Positions 1-5,625 of a DNA stretch of 7,425 nucleotides are shown one piece after another. The translations under genes and the position numbers were made by a program. The notes under the pieces are model-generated. The model was not told where the DNA came from and searched no databases. It worked only from the letters and a program-made list of their open reading frames with translations. How positions within the stretch are numbered: the first letter of the stretch is position 1; each line of letters starts with the position of its first letter. Source of the stretch: Rhodospirillaceae bacterium CCH5-H10 (lineage in GTDB: Bacteria; Pseudomonadota; Alphaproteobacteria; Reyranellales; Reyranellaceae); the NCBI GenBank assembly GCA_001557035.1, contig LSKJ01000631.1, positions 1 through 7,425 of the forward strand. Direction: 5' to 3'.

Positions 1-1858
1 CGATCGAGTTCATGCTGTCGACCAGCACGCCGTCGACGTAGCCGGCCAGCGCCGCAAGGTCGGCGTACACGGTTCCGGTCGTGCCGGCATACGACGCTGT
101 ATCGGTGCCCTCGCCGCCCCAGAGCTGGTTCGTCGCGCCGCCGGCGGCACCGCCGATCAGGATGTCGTCCCCTTCCAGGCCATACAGGTAGTCGGTGTCG
201 CCAAGGCCGCTGAGCGTGTTGTGGCCCGAATTGCCGATGAGGATGTTGCTCAGGTCGTTGCCCGTGCCGTCGACATTGTCGGTCCCGATCAGGATCAGGT
301 TCGGGACATCGTCCGGCAGCGTGTAGCTCGCGCTGGACAGGATCAGATCGGGCCGTTCGTCGTGGCGGATGATGCCGACGGCCGACGCGGTGTCGATGAC
401 GGCGCCTGCACTGGCGTCGGACAAGGTGATCTCGAAGCTCTCGTCCAGTTCCACCAGCGTCTCGCCGAGAACCCAGACCGTGATGGTCTTGGAGGTCTCC
501 CCGGCGGAGAAGTTCACTGTGCCGGACGGCATCTCGCCGCCGAAGAGAGAGAATGCCGGAAGGTCCGTATCGTCTTCGGAGGGGATCTGGGGAAAGTAGG
601 CGCCCAGGTCGGAAGCGGTCTGGGACAGGAATTCGGCGGACTCCAGGAGTTCGTCGAAGGGAATGAAATCGGCGTCGAACACGTCCGATCCTGTAACGGC
701 CCAGTCGACGCTGGTGCTGCCGCTCAGGTCGCCGGCGCGGGTGACGGTGAAGGTGAAGGGCGTGGCGCCCAATTCGCCTTCGGCCTTGTCCGCGCTGGCG
801 GCGGCGATCGACAGCGACGTCGTCACGACATCGTCGTTCGCGATCGTGCCCGTGGCACTGCCGTCGAGGATCGACGCGCCCTCCGACGGATCGGACAGGG
901 TGACGGTGAAGGTCTCGTTGCCCTCGACGATCGTATCGCCGGTGATCTCGATGAGGATGTTCTGCTGCGTCACCCCGGGCGCGAAGGTGAGGGTGCCGCT
1001 CTGGGCCACATAGTCTTGTCCGGCGACCGCGGAGCCGTTCGCGGTCGTGTAGTGGACGGTCACGGTCGAAGTGGATGCCGCGGTCAGGAAGACCGGAATG
1101 CTGACGTAGTTGGGCTCGCCGCCGTCGCCCTCGTCGACCGCCCCGTCGCCGGCGGTGACGCCGACCGTCGGCACGCCGTTGCGGACCGCGAACACGAAGG
1201 TACCCGGCATGCCGACATTGCTGGCGCTCTCCAGCGCGAGCAGGGCCGCCTGGTTGCCCGATTGCGTCAGCTCGAAATACTCGACGCCGTTGCCGGCGCT
1301 GTAGCCGGCCCGGGCCGGAGTGCCGCCCAGGCCGTTGCTGCCGCCGGATGCGTTGCCGGTCGTCCAGTCGATGTTCTCGTAGCGGAAGGTGATGTCGAAA
1401 TCGCCCTCGGCATTGATCTGTCGGATGCTGAGCTGGAAGGCGTTCAGCTTGTTGGTCTGGCTGCTGTAGTAGCCGACATCGTCCCAGGTGGCGGTGAAGG
1501 TGTGGGTGGCGGCGTCGAGGTCGTACCAGAGCAGATTCGTGCCGGTCGACGTGCCGCCGGGCGTCGGCGTGACCGTGCCGCCGCGCGTGTCGATGTCGGC
1601 CCAGAAAGCGGCGATGACGGGGTTGCTGGTCGATCCCGTGATGGCGCTCGGCGTGAAGCTGCTGGAAGCCGTGTTGAAGGTAACGCTGCCGTTGTTGTTG
1701 AGATAGAAGCCCGTGTAGGAGTGGCCGAAGAAGTTGATGCCCTGCGCGCCGAAGATCGGCGTGAGGTCGATGAATCCGGTCGATCCATCGTCATTGCGGG
1801 AAAGCGAGAACTCGCCGAAACCGGCGGTACCGCCCAGATCAGCAACCAGCGATGTCAC
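1..1858 (-). CDS. NIDO / Calx-beta / RTX-repeat secreted adhesin-like protein (N-terminal part, open at left edge)
   Basis: This is a large exported calcium-binding protein, probably cell-surface or extracellular; 619 codons are present without a stop. Domains in order: a nidogen-like NIDO region, residues about 35-165, with NNNGSVTF (54-61), PVIAAFWADIDTR (80-92) and TWDDVGYY (124-131); Calx-beta 1, about 235-343, with VDEGDG, AGQDY, GDTIVEGNETFTVTLSD and the closing IANDD; Calx-beta 2, about 348-500, with GETSKTITV and ELDESFEITLSD; then degenerate RTX nonapeptides from about 540 (GLGDTDYLY, GLEGDDILI, GGEGTDTAS). There is no Sec signal peptide. With RTX repeats this fits type I secretion through an uncleaved C-terminal signal, which would lie beyond the left edge. 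The GTG start at 1858 is chosen because GGGGAGG sits 5 nt upstream and an in-frame TAG lies at 1880-1882. Domain calls come from visible motifs; the adhesin role is inferred. Confidence 0.9.
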   Translation of the reverse strand, partial: MTSLVADLGGTAGFGEFSLSRNDDGSTGFIDLTPIFGAQGINFFGHSYTGFYLNNNGSVTFNTASSSFTPSAITGSTSNPVIAAFWADIDTRGGTVTPTPGGTSTGTNLLWYDLDAATHTFTATWDDVGYYSSQTNKLNAFQLSIRQINAEGDFDITFRYENIDWTTGNASGGSNGLGGTPARAGYSAGNGVEYFELTQSGNQAALLALESASNVGMPGTFVFAVRNGVPTVGVTAGDGAVDEGDGGEPNYVSIPVFLTAASTSTVTVHYTTANGSAVAGQDYVAQSGTLTFAPGVTQQNILIEITGDTIVEGNETFTVTLSDPSEGASILDGSATGTIANDDVVTTSLSIAAASADKAEGELGATPFTFTVTRAGDLSGSTSVDWAVTGSDVFDADFIPFDELLESAEFLSQTASDLGAYFPQIPSEDDTDLPAFSLFGGEMPSGTVNFSAGETSKTITVWVLGETLVELDESFEITLSDASAGAVIDTASAVGIIRHDERPDLILSSASYTLPDDVPNLILIGTDNVDGTGNDLSNILIGNSGHNTLSGLGDTDYLYGLEGDDILIGGAAGGATNQLWGGEGTDTASYAGTTGTVYADLAALAGYVDGVLVDSMNSI

Positions 1859-2041
1859 GATGGCCTCCCCAAGGGTCCGCTAATCCCATCTTGCCGGGCC
1901 GGACGACTTTGCCGTCGCCGGTAATCTCCCACACGCCGGCAAGGGTAAGGAGATGAATGCCGGCTGGCAATGGAGTCGGGCGGTGGCGCATATCATCGCG
2001 ACTGCAACTCGTATGCAGGGCGATTTCCCAGCGGTGGTGCG
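1859..2041 (-). promoter_or_regulatory. Intergenic leader between the Crp/Fnr gene and the RTX-type gene, with inverted repeats
   Basis: These 183 nt hold no convincing gene. A perfect 8-bp inverted repeat joins 1890-1897 (CTTGCCGG on the plus strand) with 1936-1943 (CCGGCAAG). Between the arms, TTGCCG at 1909-1914 and GCCGG at 1917-1921 can also pair with parts of 1936-1942, so alternative stems compete just ahead of the Shine-Dalgarno. Closer to the Crp/Fnr stop, a 5-bp stem (2002-2006 with 2014-2018, 7-nt loop) has no T-run and is a poor terminator. No clear -35/-10 pair was found. A regulatory role is inferred from the pairing alone. Confidence 0.35.
1864..1870 (-). promoter_or_regulatory. 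Strong Shine-Dalgarno that fixes the GTG start of the RTX-type gene
   Basis: The minus strand reads GGGGAGG, then five bases, then GTG. No ATG exists in frame between the upstream stop at 1880-1882 and this GTG, so the site decides the start. The match to the anti-Shine-Dalgarno sequence and the spacing are both good. Confidence 0.8.
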
Positions 2042-2776
2042 CTACTCGACGGGATAGATCCCGTGCAGGACTGCGTCGAAATGGTCCTCGATCGCCGTGG
2101 TGCAGCTGCATGATTTTTCCCGCAGCGCGGCGTCGTCTTTCACGCTGAACACGCCGCGGCGCGTCTCGATGACACCCTGCTCGCGGAACTGGCGCACCAC
2201 GCGCGTGACGAAGGTGCGGCCGACGCCCAGCATCCCGGCGAGCTGGTCCTGAGTCATCTGGAACTCGGTCTCGCCGGTGCGCGCCATTGCGGCCAGCAGC
2301 CACTTCGCCGTGCGCTGGCTGATCGTGTGCGAGGCGTTGCAGGCGGCTGTCTGGAAAACCTGGGCCAGCATGCAGTCGGAGTAGCGGGCGAACCAGTGGC
2401 GCAGCGCCAGCGATTCGAGCTTCGCCGCTTCCAGCGCCGACGTCCTGATGCGCAGAAAGCGACCGGCGGCGCGGACCTCCGACGTGGCGAAGGCGGGAAG
2501 CCGTCCGTTGGAAACGACTCCGCCGATGGCGCCCTCGCGACCCACCAGCGCCACCTCGACGCTCGATCCGGTTTCTTCGACCCACACGCAGAAACTCGCC
2601 AGTGCGCTGCCGCACGGGAACCATGTCTGCACCACGTCCTCGCCGGCCTTCTGCAGGACGTCCTTCGCGTCGAGCTCCATGACCATCATGTGTGGCGCCA
2701 GCCGCTGGCGATCCTCCTCCCTCAGGATGGACAGGAGAGCGTTGCCGAGGAGCTCTTGCGCCGTGGGAGCCGTCAT
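2042..2776 (-). CDS. Crp/Fnr-family transcriptional regulator
   Basis: A 244-residue cytoplasmic DNA-binding regulator of the usual family length. Residues about 15-140 form the cyclic-nucleotide-binding-like beta-roll (for example VQTWFPCGSALASF at 49-62 and VALVGREGAIGG at 75-86). The canonical cAMP phosphate-binding motif is not apparent, so the ligand is unknown. Residues about 174-207 are the winged helix-turn-helix (TQDQLAGMLGVGRTFVTRVV, recognition helix about 184-197). The tail CSCTTAIEDHFDAVL (223-237) is a form I associate with alphaproteobacterial members. Cysteines are scattered (55, 63, 135, 146, 223, 225) and do not form an N-terminal Fnr-type [4Fe-4S] cluster. ATG at 2776 has a GGAG about 11 nt upstream. 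It is divergent from the response regulator and lies upstream of the RTX-type gene on the same strand, so either may be a target; that is inference. Confidence 0.9.
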   Translation of the reverse strand: MTAPTAQELLGNALLSILREEDRQRLAPHMMVMELDAKDVLQKAGEDVVQTWFPCGSALASFCVWVEETGSSVEVALVGREGAIGGVVSNGRLPAFATSEVRAAGRFLRIRTSALEAAKLESLALRHWFARYSDCMLAQVFQTAACNASHTISQRTAKWLLAAMARTGETEFQMTQDQLAGMLGVGRTFVTRVVRQFREQGVIETRRGVFSVKDDAALREKSCSCTTAIEDHFDAVLHGIYPVE

Positions 2777-2887
2777 TGATTCTTTATCTCCGAACGAAGT
2801 CTCGAGGACTGTCGACTTGTAGACCGACGCGATCGGTCAGCCATGTTACCGAACTCTCCGTCCATGCGAGGAGAGGATCATACCGAA
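2777..2887. promoter_or_regulatory. Divergent intergenic region with short dyads
   Basis: This stretch must carry both the Crp/Fnr and the response-regulator promoters. It contains three dyads: AAGTC (2797-2801) with GACTT (2814-2818), the nested AGTC (2798-2801) with GACT (2807-2810), and GACCGA (2823-2828) with TCGGTC (2834-2839, 5-nt spacer). These could be operators, for instance for autoregulation, but none matches the Fnr/Crp consensus and no good sigma-70 hexamer pair was seen. Confidence 0.35.
2868..2876 (+). promoter_or_regulatory. Shine-Dalgarno favouring the GTG start of the response regulator
   Basis: GAGGAGAGG ends 11 nt before the in-frame GTG at 2888. The two earlier in-frame ATGs (2843, 2864) have no purine-rich site before them. 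The 15 codons from 2843 to 2887 also have only about half G/C at third positions, unlike the coding sequence that follows. Confidence 0.5.
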
Positions 2888-3262
2888 GTGAAGGCGTCGC
2901 TCGACGCGAAATCCATCCTGCTGGCCGAAGACCAGTTCCTGATTGCCATGGATACCGAACAGGCGTTGCTGGAGAGGGGTGCCGCCGACGTGCGCGTGGT
3001 GCCGTCGATCCGCGACGCGCTCCGGCTCCTGACGGACTTCCGGCCCGATGCCGCCGTCCTGGATTTCAGTCTCGCGGACGGTACCGCGAGCGAGGTCGCG
3101 GCGGCGCTGACGGCGCTGCAGGTGCCGTTCGTGTTCGCCACGGGCTACGGCGACAAGATCGCCATCCCGGCGGCGTACCGGCATATTCCGATCGTGCGCA
3201 AGCCCTACAGCGCCGACGACCTGGTCGCGAACCTCAACGCGGTCCTGAAGCGGCCCGTTTGA
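2888..3262 (+). CDS. Single-domain response regulator (CheY-like receiver), FATGY-motif type
   Basis: A 124-residue phosphoacceptor protein with no output domain, so it acts through protein contacts. Receiver landmarks are complete: acidic pocket Glu14/Asp15 in ILLAEDQ, phosphoacceptor Asp59 in AVLDFSL, Thr85 in FVFATGYG, and Lys105 in VRKPY followed by SADDL. The family is usually about 120 residues. The PFVFATGY stretch recalls the 'FATGUY' single-domain receivers of alphaproteobacteria, some tied to the general stress response (from memory, not searched). No histidine kinase lies in the window. The GTG start is preferred because of its Shine-Dalgarno and the base composition before it; ATG at 2843 (139 residues) or 2864 are alternatives. 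It is divergent from the Crp/Fnr gene, and about 100 nt separate it from the aldolase operon. Confidence 0.85.
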   Translation: MKASLDAKSILLAEDQFLIAMDTEQALLERGAADVRVVPSIRDALRLLTDFRPDAAVLDFSLADGTASEVAAALTALQVPFVFATGYGDKIAIPAAYRHIPIVRKPYSADDLVANLNAVLKRPV

Positions 3263-3293
3263 CGCGGTTCCTCTGGCGCTGGCGAAATTGGCA

Positions 3294-3313
3294 GGATGCA
3301 CGCGCTTGCATCC
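3294..3313. promoter_or_regulatory. 20-bp dyad resembling a LacI/GalR-family operator (or terminator stem)
   Basis: GGATGCACGCGCTTGCATCC is symmetric at 9 of 10 base-pair positions; only C3301/T3306 break it. The core ATGCACGCGCTTGCAT differs at one base from the ideal even palindrome with a central CG typical of LacI/GalR operators. It lies 51 nt upstream of the aldolase ATG, where a repressor site would be expected. Alternatively the 7-bp stem with 6-nt loop could end the response-regulator transcript, but TTTT follows only after 7 bases, which is poor for an intrinsic terminator. No regulator of this family lies in the window. Confidence 0.5.
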
Positions 3314-3364
3314 GGTGCCATTTTACGGCTCAACGGAACCACTGGAACGGGCGGGGGAAAGACC

Positions 3365-4132
3365 ATGCGGCAGAACAAGATCAAGCAGAAGTGGAAGGCC
3401 GGGCAGTGGGTGTCGCTGGGCTGGCTCTCGGTGTCCCATACCTTCACCGCCGAGGTGATGGCGCGGCTGGGCTTCGATGCGCTGTGCGTCGACCTGCAGC
3501 ACGGCCTGTCCGAGATGAGCGACGTGGCGCCGATGCTGCAGGCGATCTCACAGACCGACACGACGCCGGTCGTGCGCGTGGCCTGGAACGAGCCGGCCGC
3601 CATCATGAAGGCGCTCGACCTCGGCGCCTACGGCATCATCGTGCCGCTGGTGAACAATGCCGAGGAAGCGGCGAAGGCCGTCGCCGCCTGCCGCTATCCG
3701 CCGGTCGGCATGCGCTCCTCCGGTCCGGTGCGCGCGGTGCACTATGGCGGCGCCGACTATGTCGCCAAGGCCAATGACGAAATCGTCGTCATGGCGATGA
3801 TCGAGACCAAGGAAGGCATCGCCAACCTCGACGCGATCTGCGCCACGCCCGGCCTCGACGCCGTCTATATCGGCCCGGCCGATCTCTCGTTCGCGCTCGG
3901 CCTGCCGCCGCGCGGCGACAATCCCGATCCGCTGCACATCGCCACCTGCGACAAGATTCTCGCGGCGGCGCACAAGGCCGGCATCAAGTGCGTCATGCAC
4001 TGCGCCACCGCCGACTTCGCGGCCGGCGCGATCAAGCGCGGCTTCGACATGGTGATGGTGACGTCCGACCTGTCCTGCATGATCGCGGGCGCCCGGAGCG
4101 AGCTCGAAATCCTCAAGACCAAGACGGCCTGA
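3365..4132 (+). CDS. HpcH/HpaI-family class II (metal-dependent) aldolase
   Basis: A 255-residue cytoplasmic enzyme predicted to cleave a 4-hydroxy-2-oxo acid into pyruvate (or a related oxo acid) and an aldehyde, using a divalent metal. Known catalytic positions of the family are present: His46 in CVDLQHG, Arg71 in VVRVAWNEP, metal ligands Glu147 in AMIETKEG and Asp173 in YIGPADLS. Numbering is within two of E. coli HpaI (His45, Arg70, Glu149, Asp175), which supports the ATG at 3365; GGGGGAAAG lies just upstream. An earlier in-frame ATG at 3296 would add 23 unlike residues and falls inside the dyad at 3294-3313. The substrate cannot be read from sequence: relatives act on hydroxyheptenedioate, 2-keto-3-deoxy-L-rhamnonate and 2-dehydro-3-deoxyglucarate. 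The following SDR gene suggests sugar-acid or hydroxy-acid catabolism. Confidence 0.92.
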   Translation: MRQNKIKQKWKAGQWVSLGWLSVSHTFTAEVMARLGFDALCVDLQHGLSEMSDVAPMLQAISQTDTTPVVRVAWNEPAAIMKALDLGAYGIIVPLVNNAEEAAKAVAACRYPPVGMRSSGPVRAVHYGGADYVAKANDEIVVMAMIETKEGIANLDAICATPGLDAVYIGPADLSFALGLPPRGDNPDPLHIATCDKILAAAHKAGIKCVMHCATADFAAGAIKRGFDMVMVTSDLSCMIAGARSELEILKTKTA

Positions 4133-4143
4133 GGGGACGGGAC

Positions 4144-4971
4144 ATGGGCAAGCGCGTAGCCGGCAAGATCGCCGTCGTGGTCGGTGCCGGACAGACGCCG
4201 GGAGAGACGATCGGCAACGGCGCCGCCATCTCCCTCCTGCTGGCGCGGGAGGGTGCGACGGTGCTCTGTGTCGACCGGGTCGGCGAGCGCGCCGAGAAGA
4301 CGGTGCAGGAGGTCGCGGCCGACGAACTCGTGCGCGGGGCCGGCGTCGCGCCGGTCCTGTCGTCGATGGCGGCCGACATCACCAAGGCGGCCGACTGCGC
4401 GCGCATCGTCGAGGAGGCGCGCTCGCGCTATGGCCGGATCGACATCCTGATCAACAATGTCGGTATCGGCGGCGGCGGCGATGCGCCGGCCCACCGGCTC
4501 GAGGAGAAGGTGCTCGACCGCATCCTCGCGGTGAACCTGAAGGGCATGTGGCAGACCACCAAGGCCGCCATTCCCCTGATGCGGGAGCAGGAAGGCGGCG
4601 CCATCGTCAATATCTCCTCGCTGGCCGCCACCAGCGGCGCGACGCAGCTCGCCTACGAGATTTCCAAGGCCGCCGTGAACCGGCTGACGACCCATGTCGC
4701 GCAGTCGAACGCGCGCTACGGCATTCGCGCCAATGCCATCATGATGGGCTTCATGGACACGCCCATGGCCATCACCGGCATCGCCCAGGCGACCGGCCGC
4801 ACGACCGACGCCGTGCGCGCCGAGCGGAACGCCATGGTGCCGCTGCGGCGCAGGATGGGCACCGGCTTCGATACGGCCTATGCCGCGCTGTTCCTCGCGT
4901 CGGACGAAGCGCAGTTCGTGACCGGCGAAATCCTGCGGGTCGACGGCGGCATGGGACTGGGGACCGTCTAG
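4144..4971 (+). CDS. Short-chain dehydrogenase/reductase (SDR), classical type with variant glycine motif
   Basis: A 275-residue NAD(P)-dependent oxidoreductase, slightly long for a classical SDR (about 250). The cofactor loop is the extended variant VGAGQTPGETIGNG (13-26) instead of TGxxxGIG. Asp44 at the end of beta-2 (LCVD) favours NAD(H) over NADP(H). Other landmarks: LINNVG (102-107, in place of NNAG), Asn131 in AVNLKG, catalytic Ser at 158/159 in NISSLA, and Tyr171/Lys175 in YEISK. GEILRVDGGMG near the end is the usual SDR C-terminal stretch. It starts 11 nt after the aldolase stop, and its Shine-Dalgarno (GAGGGG) overlaps that stop, so the two are co-translated. Likely role: oxidation of the sugar or hydroxy acid before aldol cleavage, or reduction of the product; direction and substrate are inferred. 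Confidence 0.93.
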   Translation: MGKRVAGKIAVVVGAGQTPGETIGNGAAISLLLAREGATVLCVDRVGERAEKTVQEVAADELVRGAGVAPVLSSMAADITKAADCARIVEEARSRYGRIDILINNVGIGGGGDAPAHRLEEKVLDRILAVNLKGMWQTTKAAIPLMREQEGGAIVNISSLAATSGATQLAYEISKAAVNRLTTHVAQSNARYGIRANAIMMGFMDTPMAITGIAQATGRTTDAVRAERNAMVPLRRRMGTGFDTAYAALFLASDEAQFVTGEILRVDGGMGLGTV

Positions 4972-4986
4972 CTTCTGCTGGTCGTA

Positions 4987-5017
4987 CCCCGCCCTGTTGC
5001 GCTACTGGAAGGCGGGG
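4987..5017 (+). repeat. Inverted repeat between the SDR gene and the small unknown gene
   Basis: CCCCGCC (4987-4993) pairs perfectly with GGCGGGG (5011-5017) across a 17-nt loop, 15 nt after the SDR stop. There is no T-run, so it is a weak terminator candidate; it may instead be an mRNA processing or stabilising stem between co-transcribed genes, or chance in GC-rich DNA. Confidence 0.3.
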
Positions 5018-5037
5018 ACGAACGATCGGGGTGGGAC

Positions 5038-5448
5038 ATGCAGCTGATTTTCATGACGTGTGCGCAGTCGAGTGCGGTTGACAGCCAGACCGGCCGGTTG
5101 AGCCTGTTCCACCTGCTCGAGCAGGTTCAGGCCCCGTCATTCCCGACGGCCCTGTCGCTCACCCTGGTCGGCATGTTTGCCAAGGAAGCCGGCGAGCCTG
5201 ACGAGCAGTCGGTCCGGCTGAAGGTCGAAATGGGCGAGGCGGTCCTCTTCGACACGCCGGTCAACTTCTCCTTCCGCGGCCGGCAGCGCAGCCGGGTTCT
5301 GACGGCGATGAACGGCCTCTCCATCCCGTCCGCCGGCAAGCTCTCCTTCGCGTTCCTGTCGGCCGCGGGTGCCCCCCTCGGTTCGCCGTGGGAGGTCGTC
5401 GTCGAAAAGGCGGCGCCCCCGGCCGCGAGCCCGGCGCCGGCGCCCTGA
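5038..5448 (+). CDS. Conserved-looking small protein of unknown function
   Basis: 136 residues, no membrane segment, no convincing signal peptide, probably cytoplasmic. The first 123 residues alternate hydrophobic and polar residues like a beta-sandwich: MQLIFMTCAQ, TGRLSLFHLLEQ, QAPSFPTALSLTLVGMF, VNFSFRGRQRSR, NGLSIPSAGKLSFAFL, GSPWEVVVEK. The last 13 residues are an Ala/Pro tail (from about 124). It resembles, from memory, small proteins grouped as DUF6941; this was not checked and no biochemical role is known to me. The ATG at 5038 has a G-rich stretch (GGGGTGGG) just upstream. It follows the SDR gene by 66 nt on the same strand, with a hairpin between them, so co-transcription is possible but not shown. 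Codon composition matches its neighbours. Confidence 0.8.
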   Translation: MQLIFMTCAQSSAVDSQTGRLSLFHLLEQVQAPSFPTALSLTLVGMFAKEAGEPDEQSVRLKVEMGEAVLFDTPVNFSFRGRQRSRVLTAMNGLSIPSAGKLSFAFLSAAGAPLGSPWEVVVEKAAPPAASPAPAP

Positions 5449-5625
5449 GCCGACCCTCGGTGACCCCCTCGGGGTCCAGCCGCGATTAAATTATTTCATT
5501 CGGATTGCGGAAGTACCGCAGGGGGTCCTGTGCTCGGTTTGCCGTGCTTCAGGGCGCCCCGACCCTCAGCGCGCACGAGTTCCTCATCGTCTGAGGAAAG
5601 CCGTCGCCCGGCGCCCGGCGCCGTC
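5449..5625. terminator. Convergent intergenic region with two small hairpins and an AT-rich core
   Basis: Genes converge here. GACCCC (5462-5467), a 3-nt CTC loop and GGGGTC (5471-5476) form a perfect 6-bp stem soon after the 5448 stop, followed by an AT-rich run around 5485-5500 (ATTAAATTATTT). A second stem, TGCGG (5506-5510) with CCGCA (5516-5520), faces the opposite gene. Neither has a clean U-tract, so a bidirectional terminator is only plausible. Bases 5601-5620 hold a short CGCCCGG tandem. No gene is supported here. Confidence 0.4.

Noticed and set aside
221..1924. Plus-strand open frame of 567 codons
   Set aside because: It is antisense to the NIDO/Calx-beta/RTX gene, which has recognisable domains and a good Shine-Dalgarno. 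The plus-strand translation is a low-complexity Gly/Ala/Arg/Asp mix typical of high-GC shadow frames.
1839..2624. Minus-strand 261-codon frame across the Crp/Fnr gene
   Set aside because: Most of it is the alternative frame of the Crp/Fnr gene; only its last 50 codons were kept, as a low-interest leader-ORF observation.
2777..2887. EcfG-type general-stress promoter (GGAAC-N16/17-GTT) or Fnr box (TTGAT-N4-ATCAA) in the divergent region
   Set aside because: Only partial half-sites are present (CGAAC near 2791; TTGAT near 2776) with no matching partner at the required spacing.
3296..3364. Upstream ATG at 3296 as the aldolase start
   Set aside because: It falls inside the operator-like dyad, has no ribosome binding site, and adds 23 residues that would shift the catalytic His well away from its usual position.
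3263..3364. Sigma-54 promoter (GG-N10-GC) near TGGCGCTGGCGAAATTGGCA
   Set aside because: The -24-like and -12-like elements are about 3 nt too far apart.
2692..3777. Plus-strand 361-codon frame spanning the response regulator and the aldolase start
   Set aside because: It crosses two well-supported genes and an intergenic region in another frame and has Arg/Gly-rich shadow composition.
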